Origin: Terebella lapidaria
Lineage: Eukaryota > Annelida > Polychaeta > Terebellida > Terebellidae
Length of the DNA stretch: 64,000 bases
Assembly: GCA_949152475.1 (NCBI GenBank)
Contig: OX424563.1
Coordinates: 3,941,001 to 4,005,000, forward strand
Reading direction: 5' to 3'
Part shown: positions 46,799-56,799 of the stretch, in pieces
How positions within the stretch are numbered: position 1 is the first letter of the stretch
Layout: every line of letters begins with the position of its first letter
The notes under the pieces: generated by a model
Told to the model about the DNA's origin: nothing
Database searches by the model: none
The model's input: only the letters and a program-made list of their open reading frames with translations
Position numbers and translations under genes: made by a program

Positions 46799-47693
46799 TG
46801 TGACGTTTGGTAATGACTTGTTTTCGGTGTGGCCCAAAAAACCTGGTTTCTCTGATCGTATAGACTTTATGTAACTCCCGCTCGTTGTGATTCGAGAGCC
46901 GTCACTAAATTGGTGTCCCCCAACGCTGGTGTATCATCACTCCGTAGCTTACCGGCTTCACTTAGGCAAGAAGCAACTCAGATGTAAATAAATTGAAGAT
47001 TTATATACATCAAATCAACTTACAATTGTATGGCTGGTCACCCACGTGACGTACAAATATGAAGTTCAGACATGGAGCACTGTATGATCACATTTCAAAA
47101 ATAAATAGTGCACGAGGGCACAACTAAAAAGAGTTCTTAGCCGGCGGCGTCTCTCTGTCCCTTCCCGTTGAAGTTTCCCGTCCCGTTTAGTCGAATGGTT
47201 TCTCCAGGTAGTCGGTCTAATCCCGGTTGACTCTAAGGCCCTGAAGAAGGAGTCGTCCGCACGGAGTTCGTCGAGTCCCTTGGCTGTGGCGGTGACGATC
47301 TCCCCACGGTCGATGTCGTTGTTGCAGTGCTCTCAGAGCGGCCGTCCGCTCTCCCTTATATAGCCAGGGTGGCTGCGCGCGCATCTTCGTCCGCGAACGT
47401 ATCTTCCGCACTCTTCTCCACGTGGTGAAGACTGCGTCCGCGAACGGTTCTTCCGCGAAGGCTCCTCTTCCGTGAACGGTGCTTCCGCGACTGATGCTTC
47501 CGCTGATGATGCTTCCGCAATCGTGCTTCCGCGAACGGTTCTTCCGCGAACGATGCTTCTGCTGATGATGCTTCCGCAATCGTGCTTCCGCGAACGGTTC
47601 TTCCGCGAACGGTGTCTTCGCAAGTGGACTTTGTAGATCACGTGACCGTTCCTAACGAACGTTTCAGCACGGCAGTTGCATGGTTTTGTTACA
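46799..47693 (-). repeat. 3' LTR of minus-strand Ty3/gypsy element
   Basis: In element orientation it starts TGTAACAAAACC and ends CGTCACA. It carries six exact CCGCGAAC motifs (plus strand) in its U3 part, about 47388-47610, and a TATA box. Confidence 0.93.
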
Positions 47694-47712
47694 ACTCCAC
47701 CCTTTCTGGAGA
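47694..47712 (-). promoter_or_regulatory. Polypurine tract
   Basis: In element orientation the purine-rich agaaagggtggagt directly precedes the 3' LTR. Confidence 0.65.
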
Positions 47713-47813
47713 TCAACGTCCCCGTTGATCCTTTCTCTCTCTTCTTTTCTCTTCTTCCTCCTTCTTCGTCTTTTCCTGCCTGTCTGTTGTTTACAGGGCT
47801 CTCTCCCTCCACT

Positions 47814-48911
47814 TCACTGGCGATCCACCTCGCTTTCGGACGTCTCCGCCAGCCTGTCCCGAGTGTCTGTATATGCTCGGAGCTGTTCCCGGAGCAGCTT
47901 GGTCTCTCGGACGTGGGCTCGCAGCTCCTTCCGGTGGCTCTTCTCTCGTTGAGAGGCCTCCCCTCGCAGCTGCAGCACCTCGGCCTCGAGCTGTCTCTGC
48001 TCCTCCTTGGCTTGGAGCCGAGCCTCCGCTTGGGTGAGGTGGCGTCGTCCCATGGCTATCGTGGATGCCAGGTCCTCCAGGGCCTTCTCTCCGGCAGTGA
48101 CCGCTCTGCCCAGGCCCTCCACATACGGTCGCAGTTGGTCCTCCTCCTCCGGAACGGGCTTGAGGTACCAACTCAGGTCTAGGGGCTTGTAGGTAGGGGC
48201 CGAGTCTCTGGGAACGGGGGGTCCGTCGTCCTCGGGGGTGGGGGCCTCCGGGGATTCCACCTCTCTCCGCTCCTGCTGAGACTCCGGTTCCTCTTCGCTA
48301 TTCGGGGGGTCGTCCTCGGGGTCTGGGGCGTCCTCTGACCTGGGGGCGTCCTCCCGGGGGCTTGACGGCGTGGAGCTGGTCGTCCCGCTGGCCGCAAAGC
48401 TGACAGTCTTCAGCTCAGGGGCAGACACAGTAGTCGGACCATCTCGGGGGTCGGACACGGGCGTGTCGGTCGTCGTCCTCCTCCGTCCTGGCTTGAGGGT
48501 GTTGCCGCTGGCATGCGACGTCTCATGCCGGTCTCTGTCAGCTCGGCGGGCGAATCGCTGGCTGCACATCTTGCAGAGGTGCCGCCCCTCCTTCTGCGTG
48601 TGTTTGGTCGCCACGTGTCGGCTAAAGTTGGATGCCGTCACGTGGATCCGGCAGGGGCTGCACCAGCGTCGCCCTCTCTCGGTGGACAACTTCCGGGCAG
48701 GGGACCGTCGACCTCCTCGGGGCTCCTCACGACGCTCCCGGCTCCTCGAGCGCTCCCGCTTTCGGTCAGGCTTGTCTATCTTGGTAGGTGGGTCGCTCAT
48801 CTTGTCGACTTCAAGGGGCAGAAAGTCAGCCAAGTCGAAATCTGGAACGTCCCCGAAATCTTCGTCTGCAAATGCGGGTATCTCAATGATCTGCAGAGTT
48901 GGTGTGTTCAT
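47814..48911 (-). CDS. ORF3, C2H2 zinc-finger/coiled-coil protein
   Basis: This open frame of 365 codons starts at ATG 48911, between pol and the 3' LTR. The N-terminus is acidic (DEDFGDVPDFDLADF), followed by an Arg/Ser/Glu-rich basic stretch. Two C2H2 fingers follow near residues 84-104 (CSPC...H...H) and 112-132 (CKMC...H...H). A Pro/Ser/Glu-rich disordered linker comes next, and then a C-terminal coiled coil from about residue 270 (LEDLAST...EARLQAKEEQRQLEAEVLQLR). There is no signal peptide or membrane segment. The layout matches ORF3 of the other LTR element, though sequence similarity is not evident. A private TATA box lies 35 bases upstream. A DNA-binding or regulatory role is inferred. 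Confidence 0.8.
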   Translation of the reverse strand: MNTPTLQIIEIPAFADEDFGDVPDFDLADFLPLEVDKMSDPPTKIDKPDRKRERSRSRERREEPRGGRRSPARKLSTERGRRWCSPCRIHVTASNFSRHVATKHTQKEGRHLCKMCSQRFARRADRDRHETSHASGNTLKPGRRRTTTDTPVSDPRDGPTTVSAPELKTVSFAASGTTSSTPSSPREDAPRSEDAPDPEDDPPNSEEEPESQQERREVESPEAPTPEDDGPPVPRDSAPTYKPLDLSWYLKPVPEEEDQLRPYVEGLGRAVTAGEKALEDLASTIAMGRRHLTQAEARLQAKEEQRQLEAEVLQLRGEASQREKSHRKELRAHVRETKLLREQLRAYTDTRDRLAETSESEVDRQ

Positions 48912-48945
48912 GGTTGAAGTGATGACGGAATCGTAGGCCGGCCTG

Positions 48946-48954
48946 CTTATATAG
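48946..48954 (-). promoter_or_regulatory. Internal TATA box upstream of ORF3
   Basis: On the minus strand CTATATAAG lies 35 bases before the ORF3 ATG and about 70 bases after the motif array at 49021-49125. The same order (array, CTATATAAG) occurs in the LTR U3, so ORF3 may have its own promoter. Confidence 0.6.
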
Positions 48955-49020
48955 AAAAGGCGCGGACCAGGGATCTGGGGGAAAAAGCATTGTCGTGGAA
49001 CGAAATAACGTTTTTCGCTT

Positions 49021-49125
49021 GCTTCCGCGAACGGTTCTTCCGCGAACGCTGCTTCCGCGAACGTGCTTCCGCGAACGGTACTTCCGCGAACGCTGCTTCC
49101 GCGAACGGTTCTTCCGCGAACGCTC
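49021..49125. repeat. CTTCCGCGAAC array upstream of ORF3
   Basis: Seven copies of the 11-bp motif (plus strand) lie in about 105 bases, spaced 13-15 bases apart, between the end of pol and ORF3. Confidence 0.92.
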
Positions 49126-49135
49126 CCGTCATCGT

Positions 49136-52100
49136 TTACATCGTTTGGACTGCATTCCCGCTGTTTTCCACTCGTCCCTCGTCATCACTGGGGGTCCGGA
49201 CTGGGGTCACATCGTCCGGATTGGGTATCCAGGCGTCGGTTTCAGGGGTAAACCAGCACCTTTTTATATTGTCAATGTGGACATCTTTAATCTTGCCACC
49301 GGGTCGATCTTGTATGGACACCATCCATCCGAGATGAGACTTCACAACGAGATAAGGTCCCGTCCACCCTAGTCCTAGTTTTGGTCTAGCCTTTGGAGGG
49401 TACCAATACATCACCCAGGTGCCCACCGGAAAATGTCGAGCGGCTGATTTTACGTCATGATGGCGCTTTTGTCGCACCGTAGCCGTCTTCAGGCACTCTC
49501 GGGCAGTCTCGTGAGCTTGTATGGTGGCTTCCTTCACCCATTCGACGTATTCGGACGCACACTCGGGGACTGGTCCTCCCAAATCGTCCGGTTTCGTCCG
49601 GTACCTCAGGTCCAATGGGGTGGTTGCCTCCCGTCCCATCATCATTCGAAATGGTGTACACCCGGTGCTTTCGTGTACTGATGTTCTATAAGTCGCCATC
49701 ACGTAGGGCAGATGGTCGTCCCAGTCGTCATGGTTCTCGTCCACGACCACGGCCAGAAGGTTCAGCAGGGTCCGGTTGAATCGCTCGACCATCCCGTCTG
49801 ATTTGGCGTGATAAGGGGTCGTCCGAGTCTTCTCCCCTCCTAGGATCTTGATCATCTCAAGGAAAAGCTTACTCTCGAACTCTCGTCCCTGGTCGGTGTG
49901 TATCTTGGCTGGCATTCCCAGGCGGCACACGAACTCAGTCACAAAGACGTCCGCCACCGTCTGAGCCTCATGGTTGGGTAGAGCGTAGGCCTCAGTCCAC
50001 TTGGTGAAATAATCACCCACGACCAGTATATACCGGTTCCCAGAATTGGTGATCGTTCCAGGCTCCAAAATGTCCATGGCCACCCTTTCTAGCCGATCGC
50101 CTACCGGTAGATTTCCCATGGGGTGGTACTTGGGCCCCGGTCGCGGCTTTCTCCCACTACACTTCAGGCACTCCCGGCACCAACGCTCCACGTCCTTCGT
50201 CATACCCGGCCAGTACATTCTCGCTTTTAGTCGGTGGACTGTTTTGGTGACTCCCTGGTGGCTCATCAGCTTGCCGGTGTGGACCTCCTTCATGACGGCG
50301 CGTCTCAGGACCTGTGGAACGACCAGTTGATGGATTGGTGCGTTCTGGCAAGCCGCTTGGTACCGCCGGTACAGAAGCCCATCACGTAGCTCCAGCTGGT
50401 CCCACTGTCGCCACAGAGTCTTCATTTGCTGACTTTTTGTTCCTTCCTCCGTCTGTGGGGGGCTCCGGTCAGGCAGGCATTCCTCGGTCGGCTGGGTAGT
50501 CGTCCTCGGGTCCTCCTGGCAGCGCACCTCCCAGATCTGGAATATCCCGACTCCATCTCCGCAATAGTAGTCCTCCGTCCAGGGCTCCACAGGGACCTCC
50601 CGCAAGATGTTAACTTGAGGTCCTCCGGGGCTCCATCCTTCTCCGCTGATCGGTGGAAGCAGATCCTCGTCAGAGAGGTCCTCCAGGGGTAGGGGACACT
50701 CCTCCTGAGTCGGACAGGCCTCCTCTTCTCCTTTGGGTTTTGCAACGCTTCATATCAGGGTACACCAGCAGGGGGCGCTCGGTCAGAGGTTGACGCAGCG
50801 CCTCGAACACCTGCTGATGAGCCTCGCTCCAATGGTTGTCGAACTCCATCTCCGTCGTCCTTCTGATAAGATGTCAAATCTTTCGTCAACTCAAGGCAGA
50901 GGGTACGCATCCTTCCGGGTGACTTCATTTAGACGGCGGTTGTTGACACAACTGACGACCTCAACCTCCTTCTCCGTCAAGTCCGGATGCATTCCCTCCA
51001 GGAGCGGCTTTAGATGCTCCGGGCACTCTGGTGTCTTCGTCGACGATTCTGCGTGCATGGCGCGCACTCTGGTTTCGGGCTGCTCAGGCGTCCGGTTCCG
51101 CCACTTGGTGGAGTTTGGTGTAAGGGGCTCATGCTCCCTCCCGCTCTCCTCCCGGTACCACTGTTCCCTTTTAGGTTCATTCTGGGTCGTTTTCCCTCCA
51201 TCGGGACGAAATCCTAGGTCGATCACGGCCTCTATTCCGTGAAGCTCGGCTAGGATGGTCCCCATCAGCACAGTGCAAGCTCCAGCGCCGGCGTTCAGAA
51301 GTACCACCGGTACCAGGCGTCCTCGGGGTCGTACCAGGGCTCGTCCCACTACGAGGGGGTCGTCCTCCAACGGCTCTCTTGCGGACTGCACGAGGCCGGC
51401 CTTCGGAACTCCTCCCTCACTTCCTGTCAGCTTGAGGTCCACCATCATCTCTGAAAAGGGTGGCAAGACGACCGTCTCCTCCGTCACCAGTGTGTAGACG
51501 GCGTCCTCGTGGCCCGAGCTCATCACTACGGTAGTGTCGCCCACCTGCCACTCGCCTTTACGCAGATCCAGCTGTCCTCCAATCTGTTGAAGTACATCAA
51601 GCCCCAACACTCCCGGGATCCCTAGTTTGGCTACCAGTACGTCTGCCGACACGAGTCGTGTGCCCAGTAGAAGTTGAATTGTCATCTCTCCTTGAACCTG
51701 TAAGTAGTCTCCGGTTGCTGCCCGTAACCTTATTCTCGTCTGCCTTATCATTGCTTTATGTTCGTCATCCATTTGGTCGAAGAGACATTCGTCCAGAACG
51801 GTGGAAGAGGCACCCGTGTCCACCAACATACGAGTCGCCTTCCCCATAACGTGGCACGCCGCATACCACGCCAATGTGCCTCGGGCACCGGCTGACAGCG
51901 ACACCACCTGGCCATTTCTGTCAATCTTAAGAGAGCTGCCACTCTCCTCAGGGACACCGCCCTGGATAAGTACTGAGTCGTCCACCCACAGTGATGCACC
52001 ACCCTGGTCCTCTCTGTCAGTCTTAAGGGAATCACTCCCCTCGGAACCGCCGCTCCGGATAAGTAATGAGTCGTCCACCAGCAATAGCTGCTGCGCTGGC

Positions 52101-52393
52101 CCCTTGGTCATTCCGCTCCACCGGCCCTCCGTCTCCTCTTTCACGGCCGCTTGTGGTTCAGTTGCATAGGGGGGTCCCTGCTGTTTCGCAGCCTCCAGCC
52201 TCAAGGTTGTAACCTGTTGGTTCTCCTTGCTGCTAGCAGAAACCTCGTTGATGTCTCCGTGGGTCCCCAGACGCTCCACGGCTCCATCGGTCTGCATTTC
52301 GTCGACGTCTCCGCGGGTCATTAGACGCTCCGCGGCTCCATCAGTTTGCTGTACATTGGCACTCCCGTCTGTGTTGACAGGCTTGCCCTCCAA
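49136..52393 (-). pseudogene. pol: Pol region, Ty3/gypsy (broken)
   Basis: The protease part (DTGAS near 51815) and a short RT start (RRLNEVTRKDAYPLP) come first. The integrase is well preserved, with an HH/CC finger, D...HTDQGREF...MVERFN catalytic residues, and a C-terminal GPY-like 'GPYLVVKSH' module. Most of the RT is not present. Pol is broken about two or three times in all. The pol frame overlaps the end of gag, as expected for frameshift expression. Confidence 0.85.
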
Positions 52394-54521
52394 ATAGTCC
52401 TAGAGCTGGCTCGGAGTCCTCCGACTCTATGGACATCACCGGCTTCCCAGGCTTGGGTTTGACACATTCGTACTGGGTCACGAACGCTATGGCCTCCTCC
52501 ATGGTCTTCATCTTCCTCATGAGCGCCATCACCTTCATGTCCCCATCTGGATGGCCCTTCCAGAAGTGGTCTAAGGCGATAGCCTCCTGAGCTGCGGAGT
52601 TCAGATCCGGATAACCACGGCCGGCCAGTCGCTGCAACTCATAGCCGTACTGCTGGGGTGTCTCTGCCTTCCTGCGGGTTCTCTGTCCCAAGGTCGCCTT
52701 GTAGGACTCCTCCTGACAGTCAGGGTCGAATCGTAGGGTCAGCTTGTCGGTCAGAACGTCGATGTCCCTCCGGTCTGCAGGACTCAGGCTGGTCAGCATT
52801 CGTCGCGCCTCTCCTGTCAAGCTCCTGGCTAAGTAGACGCCCTGTTCCCGCTTGCTCCATCCGTTGACCTCTGCGATGACGTCAAAGTGGGCCCGGTACA
52901 CCGGCCACTCTATGGAAGTCCCATCGAACTTGTCAGGGGTCAGCATCTTCCGGTTCCTTCTGCCGTTCTGATTCCAGGCTGTGCTGTCCTCGGACGACAA
53001 GTCCTCCTGCCTCCGTCTCGGCCTAGGGCTTCGTCGGTGCAGCGGCGGTCCCCGCCTCGGTGGTCTCCTCCCCCGTCCTGGGTAACCATGGCTGCTGTCG
53101 GTCCCTCCATCAGATGAAGGCCCCTCATCGCCCGATGATGAGAAAGGGTGCTGTCTCCGGCCTCCCTGGGTGACTGAAATAGAAGCTGGATTTCTCCAGG
53201 AGGCTGGCTGTCTCAGTTGTCGACTGGGTGAAGACCTCCCTCTTCCGCGAACGCTGTCTTCCGCGAACCTTCCGCGAACACTGTCTTCCGCGAACCTCCC
53301 GCGAACGGACTCCTCCGCCAACAGCTCCCGAAGAAGTTCTTCCGCGAACAGGCCTCTTCCGCGAACGCCATCTTCCGCGAGTCTTCCGCGAACGGGCTCG
53401 TCCGCCAAGATGTCTCGGAGACGTCCCTCCACAAAAGATGCACGTCCGCGATCGCCATCTTCCGCGAGTCTTCCGCGAACCGGCTCATCCGCGAATGGTC
53501 TTCCCCGTCTACTCTGAAAAACTGGAAAGGAAGATTGGTCGCCTGGATCACTCCTTTCGTCGAGCCGCCGTCTGGGTGAAGACTCCTCTCTTCCGCGAAC
53601 ACTCTCTTCTGCGAGTCGTCCTCGTCCGCGAACGTGGTCGTCCGCGAAGGGCCCTCCCCGGTCACAAGCGTCCTCGTCACCAAAGACTCCCCCTCGCCCA
53701 CGAGCCCGTTCATCCACGAAGGATCCCCGGCTGCAAGCGTCCCTGTCGCCGAAGAATGCCTCTCGTCCGCGAATGTTCTCTTCCGCGAAAAGTCCTCTCC
53801 CTCTCGAGCTGCTCTCTTGGGTCGGAGCCCAAGTAACCCGTCCTCCAGTCACTCCCGTTTGTCGACTCGTCACACCAGACCGCTGCCCTGTTGCACCAGA
53901 CTGCTGCTGGGACTGGTCCCAAAGCCGTCCCAATGCTGCATTCTCTGGAGGTGCCACACTTGGACTCTGCTCCGGTAGCTGTAGCCGATCCCTCCTCGCC
54001 CAGATTTCGCCGTCCTCCCCGTCCAGATTGACGTACTCCGGTCCCAGCACTCGTCGGAACTCGGGGCCCCTCCTAACGCTCTCAAGGTAGGTTGACCTCT
54101 CCCTGTCTCGATCGTGCTGCCACCCAGAGTCGTGTCTGAAAAGAAAACGGTTGTCGGGTGTCTGGCTCCGGGGTCTCTGTTGACTAGTCGACTGGCCCAT
54201 GGAAGGTCTCGACCTCCCTGGTTGCTCCTCACTCGTCGAAACGTCCCGTCTACCCCTGGCTGTGAAGCTGCTCTTCCGCGAACGGTCGTCTTCCGCGAAC
54301 GTTGTCTTCCGCGAACGGTCGTCGGCCTCTTCCGCCAAGGTCGTCTTCCGCGAACGGTGGTCGTCCGCGAACGTCTTCCGCGAACGGTCGTCTTCCTCTT
54401 CCGCAAAGGTCGGCTTCCGCGAACCGCTGTCTTCCTCGTCCGCAAGTGAGGCCGTCCGCGAAGATTCTTCCTCTTCACCTCCTGACTTCCCTGGGGCAGT
54501 TTCGTCGTTTTCGCCGGACAT
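52341..54521 (-). CDS. gag: Gag, Ty3/gypsy, with motif-rich N-terminal half
   Basis: This open frame has 726 codons from ATG 54521. The C-terminal ~200 residues hold the Ty3-type capsid region ('EWPVYRAHFDVIAEVNGW', 'TPQQYGYELQRLAGRGYP'). No classical CCHC knuckle is seen; the C-terminus has CQHRRECQC instead. The N-terminal ~450 residues are low-complexity and built largely from the DNA motif GTTCGCGGAAG, read in three frames as RSRK, FAE(E/D) and VRGR. About 18 exact CCGCGAAC cores lie in this half, plus variants. A gag with such a long repeat-made N-terminus is unusual for the family. Confidence 0.88.
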   Translation of the reverse strand: MSGENDETAPGKSGGEEEESSRTASLADEEDSGSRKPTFAEEEDDRSRKTFADDHRSRKTTLAEEADDRSRKTTFAEDDRSRKSSFTARGRRDVSTSEEQPGRSRPSMGQSTSQQRPRSQTPDNRFLFRHDSGWQHDRDRERSTYLESVRRGPEFRRVLGPEYVNLDGEDGEIWARRDRLQLPEQSPSVAPPENAALGRLWDQSQQQSGATGQRSGVTSRQTGVTGGRVTWAPTQESSSRGRGLFAEENIRGREAFFGDRDACSRGSFVDERARGRGGVFGDEDACDRGGPFADDHVRGRGRLAEESVRGREESSPRRRLDERSDPGDQSSFPVFQSRRGRPFADEPVRGRLAEDGDRGRASFVEGRLRDILADEPVRGRLAEDGVRGRGLFAEELLRELLAEESVRGRFAEDSVRGRFAEDSVRGRGRSSPSRQLRQPASWRNPASISVTQGGRRQHPFSSSGDEGPSSDGGTDSSHGYPGRGRRPPRRGPPLHRRSPRPRRRQEDLSSEDSTAWNQNGRRNRKMLTPDKFDGTSIEWPVYRAHFDVIAEVNGWSKREQGVYLARSLTGEARRMLTSLSPADRRDIDVLTDKLTLRFDPDCQEESYKATLGQRTRRKAETPQQYGYELQRLAGRGYPDLNSAAQEAIALDHFWKGHPDGDMKVMALMRKMKTMEEAIAFVTQYECVKPKPGKPVMSIESEDSEPALGLFGGQACQHRRECQCTAN
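53235..54470. repeat. CTTCCGCGAAC motif clusters inside gag
   Basis: Two clusters (about 53235-53640 and 54270-54440) carry roughly 18 exact CCGCGAAC cores and several one-base variants (ccgcgaag, ccgcgagt, ccgccaac). Adjacent copies fall in different reading frames of gag. Confidence 0.88.
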
Positions 54522-54559
54522 GAGTGATGCTGAGGTTCGTTCCCTGGCAGTAGACCCTC

Positions 54560-54585
54560 GGGGATCCTGGTCACGTGCGCCAAGT
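54560..54585 (-). promoter_or_regulatory. Putative primer binding site
   Basis: In element orientation, acttggcgcacgtgaccagg directly follows the 5' LTR. TGGCGC suits a tRNA 3' end (GCGCCA), but I cannot name the tRNA. Confidence 0.5.
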
Positions 54586-55480
54586 TGTGACGTTTGGTAA
54601 TGACTTGTTTTCGGTGTGGCCCAAAAAACCTGGTTTCTCTGATCGTATAGACTTTATGTAACTCCCGCTCGTTGTGATTCGAGAGCCGTCACTAAATTGG
54701 TGTCCCCCAACGCTGGTGTATCATCACTCCGTAGCTTACCGGCTTCACTTAGGCAAGAAGCAACTCAGATGTAAATAAATTGAAGATTTATATACATCAA
54801 ATCAACTTACAATTGTATGGCTGGTCACCCACGTGACGTACAAATATGAAGTTCAGACATGGAGCACTGTATGATCACATTTCAAAAATAAATAGTGCAC
54901 GAGGGCACAACTAAAAAGAGTTCTTAGCCGGCGGCGTCTCTCTGTCCCTTCCCGTTGAAGTTTCCCGTCCCGTTTAGTCGAATGGTTTCTCCAGGTAGTC
55001 GGTCTAATCCCGGTTGACTCTAAGGCCCTGAAGAAGGAGTCGTCCGCACGGAGTTCGTCGAGTCCCTTGGCTGTGGCGGTGACGATCTCCCCACGGTCGA
55101 TGTCGCTGTTGCAGTGCTCTCAGAGCGGCCGTCTGCTCTCCCTTATATAGCCAGGGTGGCTGCGCGCGCATCTTCGTCCGCGAACGTATCTTCCGCACTC
55201 TTCTCCACGTGGTGAAGACTGCGTCCGCGAACGGTTCTTCCGCGAAGGCTCCTCTTCCGCGAACGGTGCTTCCGCGACTGATGCTTCCGCTGATGATGCT
55301 TCCGCAATCGTGCTTCCGCGAACGGTTCTTCCGCGAACGATGCTTCTGCTGATGATGCTTCCGCAATCGTGCTTCCGCGAACGGTTCTTCCGCGAACGGT
55401 GTCTTCGCAAGTGGACTTTGTAGATCACGTGACCGTTCCTAACGAACGTTTCAGCACGGCAGTTGCATGGTTTTGTTACA
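54586..55480 (-). repeat. 5' LTR of minus-strand Ty3/gypsy element
   Basis: It is 895 bases, about 99.7% identical to the 3' LTR. It carries a TATA box at 55142-55150. Upstream of that (55175-55400) are seven exact CCGCGAAC motifs, which places them in the U3 enhancer position. Confidence 0.93.
55142..55150 (-). promoter_or_regulatory. LTR TATA box
   Basis: CTATATAAG on the minus strand, with the motif array starting about 30 bases upstream. An identical site lies in the 3' LTR near 47355. Confidence 0.7.
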
Positions 55481-55484
55481 GTAC

Positions 55485-56796
55485 GCACATTATATTTTCA
55501 TTTTAATTGTACTTTATGTACATCTACGACTTCGTAAGTCGTAATCTCGACTTGAGTTCCACATTTATTTTTACATAAACCATGCCGCAATAAACACAAT
55601 AGTTTGAACATCATCCTACAGTGGAAACTAATTCGAGACCATGACTTCATAATACGAAATCGAATTATGCACCACATTAGTTTGACAAACAACTGTGGCC
55701 TAATACGCTTTCGTCTTTTAGTTTTCATTTTATTGGTGAATTAGAAAATTGCATGTGAATACCGACAAACAGACGAGTTCATAATGTGACAAGTTTTTGA
55801 TCTAAGAAAGTTTTGAAATAATATAAAAATAGCACAACGAATAATATTTTTCACATGTACACTCTTTCTGGAGAGTGCACTCACATTACCAACAATGACC
55901 AAGACAATGAACTCTCATCAATCTGATATTGGTACACCCTGCAACATATCTTAAGTCGGTGACTGACTAGTTCTTTTGTCTAGGGGTCAGGTCATGTTAT
56001 TTTCACCGACACCGAATTTTTGGACAGAAGATCGACACACGGTAAGAAAATGCAATCTCTAAAATATGACGCATATATATTTAAATTGAGGGGGATGATA
56101 CGATGTCCGAGATCTTACTACTCATTTATATACTTCACAAAAATCAATCGCGGTTGATATTACCCAGAAAATAAGGTTTCTTCCGTCAATATTTACCCTG
56201 ATTTTGACACGGTGATGAGATTCGTCGTCATTTTAAAAATTCTGGACATTGTATTTAATTAATCTTTACACAGGAGTTAAGATAACCATCTCAGGTTTGA
56301 TATATCCTTTGTATATGCACAACTATTTTGTAATTTTTCAGTTATTCCAAAATTACTCCACATGCCTGTTGTGTCACCGATTTGAGTCAAGCGTCACCAA
56401 CTTAAGATGTTAGCTTACCAGAAAAAGACTGGTATATGTCCATGAATAACGCGAAAAGCAGAAGCCACGCCGATGTTGAATCAAACGTCTGTATTGCAAT
56501 GTTTATACTATTTTCTTCCAATAATTATGCTTGTCTTCATAATTGCAAAATGAGAACTTATCAGGTAAATACCCACTGGTAATATGTGTATAAATTCTTT
56601 CCATAGTCCCACCGTTTGTTCATTCATGAATCAAAAGAAAACTGTACCTGTACAATTTAAATGATGTGACGCACCGATGGGGTGCGACTCGGCTACAGCC
56701 TCAGATACAGAATCGGAGGAGTTCAGAGCTCACCTCAGCGCAAGAGAGACTGTGAAGGAAGACTGTGCAGTTGAGTTTTTTTTACCTGGGTGTTTC
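55485..56796. other. Non-coding host DNA
   Basis: AT-rich with no supportable gene. The start shares words with the minisatellite at 46295-46445 on the other side of the LTR element. Confidence 0.45.
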
Positions 56797-56799
56797 CAT

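Larger units (their letters stand above)
46799..55480 (-). mobile_element. GC-rich Ty3/gypsy LTR retrotransposon
   Basis: This 8.7-kb element on the minus strand has 895-bp LTRs at 54586-55480 (5') and 46799-47693 (3'), and a perfect 4-bp duplication GTAC (46795-46798 and 55481-55484). The LTRs differ at about three positions, so the insertion is very young. Parts in transcription order: 5' LTR, leader, gag, pol, an internal repeat array with a TATA box, ORF3, polypurine tract, 3' LTR. Pol is broken (about two or three breaks, RT largely missing), while gag and ORF3 are open. Its GC content is far above the host background. Confidence 0.93.

Noticed and set aside
47676-48936. Plus-strand reading frames opposite ORF3
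   Set aside because: They are GC-rich antisense open frames with no recognisable domain, whereas the minus strand has zinc fingers and a coiled coil.
53170-53836. Plus-strand reading frames rich in 'PRTLSSAN' repeats
   Set aside because: They are antisense shadows of the motif arrays in the minus-strand gag; no independent domain is visible.
46300-55700. Minisatellite words on both sides of the LTR element as its terminal repeats
   Set aside because: The LTR ends and the GTAC duplication lie inside these words; they belong to the host sequence.
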